DNA of 5,568 bases from Gammaproteobacteria bacterium. GTDB lineage: Bacteria > Pseudomonadota > Gammaproteobacteria > Pseudomonadales > Azotimanducaceae. Below, one piece after another: positions 1-5,568 of this stretch. Both the position numbers and the translations under genes were made by a program. The stretch spans positions 1 through 5,568 of the forward strand of contig JABIVN010000034.1 of the NCBI GenBank assembly GCA_018667205.1, read 5' to 3'. Within the stretch, counting starts at the first letter, position 1. Each line of letters starts with the position of its first letter. A model generated the notes under the pieces. That model was not told the DNA's origin. It saw only the letters and a program-made list of their open reading frames with translations, and did no database searches.

Positions 1-521
1 GTTGCGTTGTCAGGGAAATGCAGCGTTCTGGGCATCTTGATGTTGATGTCACCGACGTTGGTTTCGAAGGTTTCTCGTGGGTAGCCGCTAAGTTCTTTCG
101 GTCGTTGCGTATTCCAGAGATCGTCGAACGTTAGTTGTCCGTTTTCGGATATCTCGCTGCCTCCACGAAGACTCTGTTCCCACAATATTTTTTCGTAAGA
201 CTTGCTAATCACCATGTTGGGCATTTGTTTCAACACGTATCTTGCGTATAGCTGTACTTCCTCTAATCCACCAATATGGTCCGCATGGCTGTGGGTAATC
301 AGATAATTCTTGACCTCTGAAAAGTGTAGACCAGCCTCATGTAGCGCTTGGGAACATCGCGTTCCGCAGTCGATCAACAAGTGGTGGTTTCCCTTAGTGA
401 TCAAAAGATTATTTTGATAAAGGGTTCTCGCAAAGGCGGAACCGCAGCCCACAAAGTAAAGTGATAGGTCACCCTGGGTGACGAGGGGGACGGGATTAGT
501 TGGCTTGCTGGAAATTTTCAT
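1..521 (-). CDS. MBL-fold metallo-hydrolase (3' end outside window)
   Basis: This is the N-terminal 173 residues of a metallo-beta-lactamase-fold hydrolase; the C-terminus lies beyond the left edge. The metal-binding signature T-H-S-H-A-D-H is at residues 76-82 (H77, H79, D81, H82), followed by IGGLE. Upstream, a glycine-rich strand (VGCGSAF, 24-30) and a hydrophobic strand ending LLIDCG (48-53) match the usual start of the fold. The layout (GxGSAF, NNLLI, LLIDCG, then THSHADH) resembles the RNase Z/cyclic phosphodiesterase/PqqB-like branch more than true beta-lactamases. There is no signal peptide, so it is probably cytoplasmic. The ATG at 521 is the only good start: an in-frame stop lies a short way upstream, and no clear Shine-Dalgarno precedes it. 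It is divergent from the zinc-ribbon gene. The substrate cannot be told from this fragment. The family call is firm, the subfamily is not. Confidence 0.88.
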   Translation of the reverse strand, partial: MKISSKPTNPVPLVTQGDLSLYFVGCGSAFARTLYQNNLLITKGNHHLLIDCGTRCSQALHEAGLHFSEVKNYLITHSHADHIGGLEEVQLYARYVLKQMPNMVISKSYEKILWEQSLRGGSEISENGQLTFDDLWNTQRPKELSGYPRETFETNVGDINIKMPRTLHFPDNA

Positions 522-589
522 GATTAAGACCAAGTGTGCTGAGCAAGTTTACCTAAATAATAGTAGTTGTCATCGACTGTTGATAGGGT

Positions 590-619
590 TTGACAAGCAA
601 GGGCAGGTCCGCAGACAAT
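590..619 (+). promoter_or_regulatory. candidate sigma70-type promoter for the zinc-ribbon gene
   Basis: A perfect TTGACA -35 hexamer at 590-595 is followed, after 18 bp, by GACAAT at 614-619, which matches four of six bases of TATAAT. Transcription would then begin near 626, some 24 nt before the ATG at 650. The TTG of the -35 box could be misread as a start codon for the downstream frame. The -10 is only moderate, so this remains a prediction. Confidence 0.4.
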
Positions 620-649
620 GACGTTTACCCTAAAGTTAGTGAAAATCTT

Positions 650-961
650 ATGTCTTTTTTTGGTGAAAAGTGTGCGAGATGTGGTGCGAAAACCCGACAC
701 GAGGTTGATGGAAAGGCAACGTGTCTGGCTTGTGAGAATGAAATGCAACTTCTAGTAGAGGCTAAGGGTGAAGAACTTCATCCATGTCCTGTAGATGGGG
801 AGCCCATGTCAAAAGAGATCGCGCACATGATAGTGGTCGATCGTTGCCCTAAATGTCAGGGTGTGTGGCTCGATGGAGGTGAGTTAGAGCGATTAAAAGG
901 TGGTGTTGAAGCAAGCGCGCTAATGGCGATGGCGAGTGGGTTCACTGTACCTTTTGGCTAA
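650..961 (+). CDS. small double zinc-ribbon protein (zf-TFIIB family)
   Basis: A 103-residue protein, probably cytoplasmic, with two predicted zinc sites. The N-terminal one is C8-A-R-C11-G paired with C25-L-A-C28. The C-terminal one follows the zf-TFIIB pattern: HPCPVDGEPM around C46, then VDRCPKCQGVWLDGGELERL with C66 and C69. In the second ribbon the fourth ligand position carries Asp (D49, in C-P-V-D-G), a variant I recall from other members of this family. The ending is a short hydrophobic tail (ALMAMASGFTVPFG). I chose the ATG at 650. The frame is open back to a TTG at 590, but that TTG lies in a perfect -35 hexamer and the extra 20 residues show no family similarity. The ribosome site is weak. 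The family's function is poorly defined; nucleic-acid or protein binding is usually assumed. It lies 108 bp before the amidohydrolase in the same direction. Confidence 0.85.
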   Translation: MSFFGEKCARCGAKTRHEVDGKATCLACENEMQLLVEAKGEELHPCPVDGEPMSKEIAHMIVVDRCPKCQGVWLDGGELERLKGGVEASALMAMASGFTVPFG

Positions 962-980
962 GACGCTTGGCAGAACCCCT

Positions 981-1045
981 TGATGGCACCTGTTGATAGC
1001 ACCTGCTGATGGCATCTGTTGATAGCACCTGTTGACAACACTCGT
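981..1045 (+). repeat. 13-bp tandem repeat, four good copies and one decayed
   Basis: Units begin at 981, 994, 1007, 1020 and 1033: TGATGGCACCTGT, TGATAGCACCTGC, TGATGGCATCTGT, TGATAGCACCTGT and a diverged TGACAACACTCGT. The fifth base alternates G, A, G, A, so the array is better seen as a 26-bp unit present twice with two mismatches, which suggests duplication of a 13-mer pair. Because 13 is not a multiple of three, the repeat does not encode a peptide repeat. It fills most of the gap before the amidohydrolase. The join of units four and five forms a perfect 11-bp palindrome, TGTTGACAACA, at 1030-1040. Confidence 0.9.
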
Positions 1046-1069
1046 TCACAACAACAGTGGATAGAACTT

Positions 1070-2257
1070 ATGGATACGTTTTCAGAAGCTCAGTCACTCT
1101 TACCTGGCATCATCGAACTACGGCGCAGGATTCATGCTAATCCAGAGCTGGGGAATGATCTTCCTAAAACCACTGCGGCAGTGTTGGAATCGATTAGTGA
1201 CCTTGACCTTGAGATCCGCAAGAGCGAGCGGACAACCAGCATTGTTGCAACGCTACATGGTGCGAAACCAGGTGGGCGAATACTCCTTCGAGGGGATATG
1301 GATGCGCTTCCCATGCCCGAAGACAATGACCTCACCTTTGCGTCAAAAAACCCTGGGCTAATGCACGCGTGTGGACACGATTCTCACACGGCGATGCTCG
1401 TAGGAGCTGCGAAAGTACTAAAGCAACACCAGAATGAATTGGCTGGCAGCGTGGATTTCTTTTTCCAGACGGGCGAGGAAGGTTTTTTTGGGGCTCGTGA
1501 AGTGTTGGAAGAAGGGTTGTTTGATGACCCGAATTCCCCGGATGCCGTATTTGCGTTGCACATTACCCCGTTGCTGGAAGCGGGAGTCTTTACGGGGCGC
1601 CCTGGGCCCTTGCTAGCAGCAGCAGATACCTTTGAAATGACAGTTCGGGGTCGGGGTGGACACGCCTCTATGCCGCACGATTGTTTGGACCCGATTCCAG
1701 TTGCCTGCGAGATCGTTCAGGCGTTTCAGACGTTTGTCACCCGAAGGGTACCTGCGTTCGATCCCATCGTTCTTACCACGACTAAGATTGAGGCCGGAAC
1801 GACTAGTAACGTGATTCCCGAAGTTGCCAATGTGCTTGGTACCCTTCGGTCGACATCAGAAAAATCAAGAGCTCTGGCCCATAAAGGGCTCTGCCGGCTT
1901 GCGACGAAGATCGGTGAAGCTCACGAGATGGAGGTCGAATTCAAGATCAAGCAGGGCTATCCGGTTACGGTAAACGAAGGTGCCTTCACAGCGTTCGCGG
2001 CACAAACCGTGCGCGATCTGTTTGGTGAAAAATCCTACAGGCCGATGCGATCACCGATGATGGGCGCCGAGGATTTTTCTTATCTATTACAGAGATTTCC
2101 GGGGGCTATGTTGTTTTTGGGCGTTAAACCAGAAGCCCCGGCGCTGGCGGCTCCCTGCCATTCTAATCGGATGATCCTGAATGAATCAGCGATGGCCTAC
2201 GGGGCAGCGTTACACGCTCAGGTGGCGAGAAATTTTTTAGCTGTAGCGAAGCGCTGA
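1070..2257 (+). CDS. M20D-type metallopeptidase/amidohydrolase (N-acyl amino acid or hippurate hydrolase-like)
   Basis: A 395-residue dinuclear zinc amidohydrolase, near the usual length for the family, predicted to cleave the amide bond of N-acyl or N-aryl amino acids or a related small amide. Numbered from this ATG, motifs in order are RRRIHANPELG (about 18-28), RGDMDALPM (74-82), MHACGHDSHTAM (98-109) with metal ligands C101 and H103, TGEEGFFGA (134-142) with the E136/E137 pair, ALHITP with H164, and near the C-terminus MMGAEDFSYLL then PCHSNR with H364. The central GRGGHASMPHDCLDPI to TTSNVIPEVANVLGTLRS stretch is the lid/dimerisation domain. All expected ligands are present and no signal peptide is seen. 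The ATG at 1070 puts the first family motif at the usual distance. The frame is open back to 1010, so a TTG at 1019 is possible, but it lies within the tandem repeat. The exact substrate cannot be told. It converges on the GTPase gene with 12 bp between stops. Confidence 0.9.
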   Translation: MDTFSEAQSLLPGIIELRRRIHANPELGNDLPKTTAAVLESISDLDLEIRKSERTTSIVATLHGAKPGGRILLRGDMDALPMPEDNDLTFASKNPGLMHACGHDSHTAMLVGAAKVLKQHQNELAGSVDFFFQTGEEGFFGAREVLEEGLFDDPNSPDAVFALHITPLLEAGVFTGRPGPLLAAADTFEMTVRGRGGHASMPHDCLDPIPVACEIVQAFQTFVTRRVPAFDPIVLTTTKIEAGTTSNVIPEVANVLGTLRSTSEKSRALAHKGLCRLATKIGEAHEMEVEFKIKQGYPVTVNEGAFTAFAAQTVRDLFGEKSYRPMRSPMMGAEDFSYLLQRFPGAMLFLGVKPEAPALAAPCHSNRMILNESAMAYGAALHAQVARNFLAVAKR

Positions 2258-2269
2258 CAAAGACCTTGA

Positions 2270-3157
2270 TCATAGACGCTCAATCTTCCTGATGCTTGAG
2301 ATCACTTCGTTGCTATTCATGGCTAGGGTGCCAATGACCTGAAGCCCCTGTTTCGAAGGGTTCGCGGTACTTTTCTCTATGGTAAAGCCGCCCGTGTCCG
2401 CCTGAACCAAAAACGGGTTCCCGTTAACGTTGACGAAACCCTTGATGCGCGCGATTTCCGGTGGACGCGATTTTAAAAAGTGACAAAGCCGGTCCATCGA
2501 TAGGTCTCCAAGTTCGACCCAGTGTTGCTGGTGGGTTAGGTGAACGTTGGATGCAGGTCTAAAGATTGCTCTAGGCGCGATAGATAGTGTCAGTTGCTCT
2601 TTTAGATTTGCCAGAAAAGCATCACGTTCCAGGCGCGGTGGAACGGCGCCGAGTTCACTAAGAATTTTTTCGAGAGGTAATTGCGGGTTGGCCAGATCTC
2701 TTTTTGTCAGTATCAGTTGATCAGCCTCAATAATCTGGTCGCGAACGGTCGTGCTGACAAATTTGTCTTTTAATAAGCGGCCGATAGAAGAGGTATCTAC
2801 CAGCGTAATACCTTGTGCAACGCTGAACCCTGGGTAGTTCGCGGGCGCCTGTTTAAGTCTTGCCAGGTTTGCGACGCCGCTGGCCTCTATGACAACAGCG
2901 TCAGGGGGTGTTGCCCGTTCCTCGATGGCCGCCAGTGCGCTAATAAGGTCGTCATTAATTGTGCAGCATGCGCATCCATTGGTTAAGGCAATGGCGTCAT
3001 CGGAACGCTCCTTGATGAGCTCCATGTCTATATTGATATCACCAAACTCATTAACCAATACGACAAGCTTTAATCCTTTTGGGGCTTGCAGAATGTCGTT
3101 TAAAAGGGTGGTTTTACCCGCGCCAAGGTATCCGGAAAGCAGTGTGACAGGTATCAC
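2270..3157 (-). CDS. CobW/COG0523-family G3E GTPase (putative metal chaperone)
   Basis: A 295-residue GTPase of the family that delivers or inserts metals (zinc, cobalt and others), probably cytoplasmic. A Walker A motif GYLGAGKTT is at 9-17, then VNEFGDINID (35-44), the family's metal-binding C-x-C-C motif NGCACCTINDDL (60-71; C62, C64, C65), EASGVANLA (91-99) and the base-recognition element LTKRDL (150-155). The C-terminal CobW_C domain is recognisable from ARIKGFVNV through GGFTIEKS to LQVIGT. It is on the short side for the family and lacks the long His-rich tract of some members, with only a small H-L-T-H-Q-Q-H cluster at 206-212. The start is GTG, with GGAG on the minus strand (3169-3172) 11 nt before it. 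It is the last gene of the minus-strand unit, 33 bp after the MOSC stop. The client metalloprotein is unknown; no zinc-uptake regulator site was recognised. Confidence 0.92.
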   Translation of the reverse strand: MIPVTLLSGYLGAGKTTLLNDILQAPKGLKLVVLVNEFGDINIDMELIKERSDDAIALTNGCACCTINDDLISALAAIEERATPPDAVVIEASGVANLARLKQAPANYPGFSVAQGITLVDTSSIGRLLKDKFVSTTVRDQIIEADQLILTKRDLANPQLPLEKILSELGAVPPRLERDAFLANLKEQLTLSIAPRAIFRPASNVHLTHQQHWVELGDLSMDRLCHFLKSRPPEIARIKGFVNVNGNPFLVQADTGGFTIEKSTANPSKQGLQVIGTLAMNSNEVISSIRKIERL

Positions 3158-3168
3158 GATTCAAGAAA

Positions 3169-3172
3169 CTCC
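3169..3172 (-). promoter_or_regulatory. ribosome binding site for the GTP-start G3E GTPase gene (GTG start)
   Basis: GGAG on the minus strand sits 11 nt before the GTG start at 3157. The spacing is a little long but there is no nearer candidate, and the Walker A strand (M-I-P-V-T-L-L-S-G-Y) begins at this GTG exactly as in other family members. Confidence 0.5.
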
Positions 3173-3190
3173 GAATTTATATCTATTTCC

Positions 3191-4036
3191 TCAGGCCACC
3201 TCAGTCAGATGGGCCTGATCTCCTACTTGGATCTTGCCTGACTTGACCACCTGGCCATAAATACCTAGCTTGTGATGATTCTCTTGCACCAGTGCTCTCA
3301 TTATTTGTGGTGCCTTTTCCAGGTCCTGGAAGGCGATTGTTGTCATCACGCATCTGGGGCACGGCAGAGTGAGTTTAATAATAGTATCGCCAATCTCGAG
3401 AAAACGGTCTCTCCACTGCTCCTCAATAAAACCTGCTTCAAGTTCTTCAGCCTCTATCACTAGGTTTGGCCGGAAACGTCGTTCATCGATAACGGCCCCT
3501 TGCGTGACTTGTTGCAGTCGGTTTAACGAGTTGGTCGTTAGCACGAGTATCGGGTAGGCATCGAAGAAGCTGCCAGGTGGTGTGCTGAACTCAAAGGATG
3601 AGTCCGGGAACTCTGAGAAATCAGGGAAAGGTTCTCCGTCTTCTAGACCGAGTACGTTCCTGATTTCTTCGATGGGTTGCTGTGCTGTCGAACGTCGATA
3701 ATATTCGAGATTGTCATCGGGTTTTAACTTGTCGAGTGTGACGTTGGTGCCAAGTTCTCTAGTCAGCAGTTCTTCGAGGTTAGTGTCTTCCGAGTTCACG
3801 GCAGTATTGCCTATCTCCAGGGTAACGGGAGGAATATTGATGCCATCCGGTTCGGTGTCGTATCGGGCTGAGTAGCGCATTAGCTGAGCATACTTTTTTG
3901 CACTACAGATTGATTGACCGTCATGCAGAGCATAAAGGCGATCACCAACAACACCCTGTTCGCTAAGTAAACTCTGGGTGAGAGATTCTCCACCCATTGA
4001 TTTGATGGGATATCTCCAGATTGATTTAATTTTCAT
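3191..4036 (-). CDS. MOSC-domain protein (YcbX/mARC-like)
   Basis: A 281-residue protein with the two-part layout of the YcbX/mARC group. The N-terminal MOSC beta-barrel domain begins MKIKSIWRYPIKSMGGESL (1-19) and continues with GVVGDRLYAL (28-37). The C-terminal MOSC domain includes PILVLTTNSLNRLQ (162-175), ERRFRPNLVIE (185-195), a W-R-D-R element (208-211), LPCPRCVMTT (224-233) and KSGKIQVGDQ (265-274). In this family a conserved Cys of the P-C-x-R-C motif (here C226 or C229) binds the molybdenum cofactor, and members reduce N-hydroxylated compounds such as hydroxylaminopurines. No fused ferredoxin domain is present, unlike E. coli YcbX, so a separate electron donor would be needed. GGAAG on the minus strand (4043-4047) lies 6 nt before the ATG. 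The first 11 bp overlap the upstream hydrolase gene, so translation is probably coupled. The exact substrate is unknown. Confidence 0.9.
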   Translation of the reverse strand: MKIKSIWRYPIKSMGGESLTQSLLSEQGVVGDRLYALHDGQSICSAKKYAQLMRYSARYDTEPDGINIPPVTLEIGNTAVNSEDTNLEELLTRELGTNVTLDKLKPDDNLEYYRRSTAQQPIEEIRNVLGLEDGEPFPDFSEFPDSSFEFSTPPGSFFDAYPILVLTTNSLNRLQQVTQGAVIDERRFRPNLVIEAEELEAGFIEEQWRDRFLEIGDTIIKLTLPCPRCVMTTIAFQDLEKAPQIMRALVQENHHKLGIYGQVVKSGKIQVGDQAHLTEVA

Positions 4037-5000
4037 CTATGGCTTCCATAAAGTCGATAAGGTCTGCTGCAGAGGTTTTCGGGACTTCTTCCATTGGCAG
4101 GTGTCCGACGTCGGCATAATAGGCCGTCGAGATATTTGGAACCAGTGCCTCGTATCCTGCTGTCAGCGTAAATGGGGCTATCGCATCTTCTTTCCCCCAC
4201 ATTAGGAGCGTTGGGAGGTCAAGCTCGGCAAAGTTGGCGAGGTCCCCATCCTGAAAGTTTTCGTCTGTCGTCTGAGAAAAACGCTTCATTGTGGCCTTTC
4301 GGGTACCTTTCCTCAAAGTAAGGTCGTGGTAGCGCATGACCATCGCTTCCGTAACGAAAGCCTGATCATGGAAAGCCCCTTTCAAACCTTGTGATACAAA
4401 ATAATAAGGATCCATGACTTCGCCTATTGCTCGAAACCAGCGATGTTTGAGCAGGCTAAACGCTAAAATACCCTGGGACGTATCAGTTCCCCCTCCGTTC
4501 TTCGTGTAACCAGCCGCATCGATTAATACAAGACCTGTGATCTTCTCGGGGTGATCCAGAACGTACCGGAGTGCGACGCTGCCGCCCATGGCACTGCCGC
4601 CAATGACAAAGTGTTCCAACTCCAGCTTGTTGACCAACGCATTCACCACTTCGACCATGGTCTTGCTCGAGTAGTCGCCTGAGGGAACCTCGCCTGTTAG
4701 GCCATGACCCGGGAGGTCGATAGTGATAATCCTGAATTTGTCTTTCAGCCGAACCACCCAGGGCTCGAAAATATGCAACGAAGCGTTTGACCCATGTATC
4801 AGCAGGAGAGGTGGGGCTTGTCTACGGCCTTCATCCCGGTAGTGCAGACGACCAAGATCACCTAATCTTAAAAACTGTGAATCAGAGCTGGTATATCTTG
4901 CATCAACGACGTCCGCGGGGATGTCCCCCTCGTAAAAGACCATTGCTGAACATCCCAACAGAAAAATCAGGATCAGGATAAGATATTTAAATATTTTCAT
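4026..5000 (-). CDS. membrane-anchored alpha/beta-hydrolase-fold protein with altered nucleophile elbow
   Basis: A 324-residue alpha/beta-hydrolase-fold protein. The N-terminus has Lys, a hydrophobic run and LLGC (14-17), so it is either a lipoprotein cleaved before C17 or an N-terminally anchored envelope protein; L at -2 is not ideal for a lipobox. Fold landmarks are PLLLIHGSNAS (64-74, oxyanion HG), IITIDLPGHGLTG (91-103), HFVIGGSAMGGSVALRY (130-146), a variable cap (about 165-245), LLMWGKEDAIAP (265-276; acid D272) and ADVGHLPMEEVP (296-307; catalytic H300). The elbow normally reads G-x-S-x-G-G. Here it is G-S-A-M-G-G, with S136 one place early and A137 at the nucleophile position (codon 4592-4590 on the minus strand is GCC). 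The acid and His are kept. It may be a non-hydrolytic member or use S136 differently. It is first in the three-gene unit. No Shine-Dalgarno is evident before the ATG at 5000. Confidence 0.88.
   Translation of the reverse strand: MKIFKYLILILIFLLGCSAMVFYEGDIPADVVDARYTSSDSQFLRLGDLGRLHYRDEGRRQAPPLLLIHGSNASLHIFEPWVVRLKDKFRIITIDLPGHGLTGEVPSGDYSSKTMVEVVNALVNKLELEHFVIGGSAMGGSVALRYVLDHPEKITGLVLIDAAGYTKNGGGTDTSQGILAFSLLKHRWFRAIGEVMDPYYFVSQGLKGAFHDQAFVTEAMVMRYHDLTLRKGTRKATMKRFSQTTDENFQDGDLANFAELDLPTLLMWGKEDAIAPFTLTAGYEALVPNISTAYYADVGHLPMEEVPKTSAADLIDFMEAIDEN
4043..4047 (-). promoter_or_regulatory. ribosome binding site of the MOSC gene, inside the hydrolase gene
   Basis: GGAAG on the minus strand is 6 nt before the ATG at 4036 and lies within the last codons of the alpha/beta-hydrolase gene, whose stop (4026-4028) falls inside the MOSC gene. 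The layout supports this ATG and suggests translational coupling. Confidence 0.65.
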
Positions 5001-5283
5001 TGTGTTGTGCAGACGACGACGATTTCAAGGCTAGCATACCCGGTGGCCCTGTGGCGCTAAAGACAGTGATAAAGCTTGTAGTTCCAATGTCGAGGGTAGT
5101 ATTTTTTGCCATTCTGGAGGAGTTGATTGTCGTGGCACCAGCGCTGGCAAAGGTCCAGGAAGAAGATGAAGCCGTTGAAAGTCTCATTAAGGTTTGATGG
5201 AGAAACTGCGGTAGCTGAAAAATAAAAAGAGATATCTGGAACACGCCGAAAGCCGCTAACTAGCTATTAAGGAAGCCTAATTA
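5001..5283. other. gap between divergent genes, no convincing gene
   Basis: This 283-bp stretch separates the minus-strand three-gene unit from the plus-strand aminotransferase and should hold promoters for both, but I find no well-spaced -35/-10 pair on either strand. Two overlapping open frames exist. A plus frame from TTG 5000 (or ATG 5087) to 5197 would give up to 65 residues, with an acidic start (C-C-A-D-D-D-D) and a Val/Leu/Glu-rich end. A minus frame (5244-4987) is Ser/Thr-rich and looks like a shadow. Neither has a ribosome site or a recognised motif. The plus frame could be a gene remnant or a small unknown protein. Confidence 0.5.
5269..5273 (+). promoter_or_regulatory. ribosome binding site of the aminotransferase gene
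   Basis: AAGGA (within AAGGAAG) ends 10 nt before the ATG at 5284. An in-frame TAA at 5278-5280 lies just upstream of that ATG, so the frame cannot begin earlier. Confidence 0.6.
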
Positions 5284-5568
5284 ATGCAAGCAGTCCGACC
5301 TGACATTGCCCTTCTGGAACAAAACGGAATTACCGGTATAGCCATGCCGCGGTTAGGTGACCCCAGTGTCATTCCCTTGTGGTTTGGTGAAGGTGACCTT
5401 GTGACTCCAGCGTTTATTCGAGAGGCGGCTAAAAAAGCGTTGGACGATGGGCAGACTTTTTATGTGAATACGCGTGGCTTGCCGGAACTCAGAGCTTCGA
5501 TCCGCGATTATTTAAATAACCTCTACGATGTGGCCATAGATGAAGAAAGGATATCGGTGCCTGGTTCA
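5284..5568 (+). CDS. PLP-dependent class I/II aminotransferase, N-terminal part
   Basis: These are the first 95 residues of a probable fold-type I, PLP-dependent aminotransferase; the rest is beyond the right edge. The visible part matches the usual N-terminal pattern: a stretch LGDPSVIPLWFGEGDLVTP (24-42) at the place of the 'I.L..GEPDF.TP' motif, IREAAKKALDDGQTFYVNTRGLPELRASIRDYL (45-77) at the place of the 'Y....G...LR.AIA.Y' motif, and DEERISVPGS (86-95) leading to the Gly-Ser start of the cofactor-binding region. The catalytic lysine and phosphate-binding residues are not in the window, so activity cannot be judged. The ATG at 5284 is fixed by an upstream in-frame stop and an AAGGA site. 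No signal peptide is present, so it is probably cytoplasmic. Substrate preference cannot be inferred. Confidence 0.85.
   Translation, partial: MQAVRPDIALLEQNGITGIAMPRLGDPSVIPLWFGEGDLVTPAFIREAAKKALDDGQTFYVNTRGLPELRASIRDYLNNLYDVAIDEERISVPGS

Noticed and set aside
524..748. 74-residue minus-strand open frame over the zinc-ribbon start
   Set aside because: It lies antisense to the zinc-ribbon gene, has no motif, and is out of frame with the divergent MBL-fold gene.
981..1045. CRISPR array
   Set aside because: The units are 13 bp and directly adjacent with no unique spacers; there are no cas genes nearby.
1019..1069. Upstream TTG start for the amidohydrolase
   Set aside because: It lies inside the non-triplet tandem repeat, and the extra 17 residues have no counterpart in the family; the ATG at 1070 fits the usual N-terminal spacing. 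It is not excluded experimentally.
2240..2290. Possible bidirectional terminator between the convergent stops
   Set aside because: The only complementary arms (AGCG/CGCT) are four bases long, with no GC-rich stem or T-run on either strand.
2889..3218. 109-residue plus-strand open frame across the GTPase start
   Set aside because: It is a shadow of the GTPase gene, which has Walker A, CxCC and TKxD motifs in the other strand.
4987..5244. 85-residue Ser/Thr-rich minus-strand frame
   Set aside because: It overlaps the start of the hydrolase gene in another frame, has no ribosome site, and its composition is typical of a shadow frame.

Overview
The window looks like ordinary bacterial chromosome: tightly packed genes, short gaps, mid-range GC by eye, Shine-Dalgarno-like sites on several genes, and protein families typical of Proteobacteria. 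An aquatic gammaproteobacterium would fit, but this is a guess from gene style; there is no rRNA or other marker. I see no mobile element, CRISPR array, tRNA or phage gene.

Left part: a metallo-beta-lactamase-fold hydrolase runs leftwards off the window (1-521, minus). Across a roughly 130-bp divergent spacer, a small double zinc-ribbon protein runs rightwards (650-961), followed by an M20D-type amidohydrolase (1070-2257). The 108 bp between these last two hold a 13-bp tandem repeat in four to five copies. A 10-bp word from that repeat also occurs upstream of the zinc-ribbon gene.

Middle part: a three-gene minus-strand unit, read 5000 to 2270, converges on the amidohydrolase with only 12 bp between stop codons. 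Its order is a membrane-anchored or lipoprotein alpha/beta hydrolase, a MOSC-domain protein of the YcbX/mARC type, and a CobW/COG0523-type G3E GTPase. The first two genes overlap by 11 bp and the third starts 33 bp after the second, so they are probably one transcript. The set joins a molybdenum-type redox domain, a metal-handling GTPase and an envelope hydrolase-fold protein. The hydrolase has Ala where the catalytic Ser should be, which makes it the most interesting gene here.

Right part: a 283-bp gap without a convincing gene, then the N-terminus of a PLP-dependent class I/II aminotransferase (5284 onward, plus) that runs off the window.

The window does not reveal a clear new defence or biosynthetic system. 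The items most worth checking are the altered nucleophile elbow, the composition of the three-gene unit, and the tandem repeat with its shared word.
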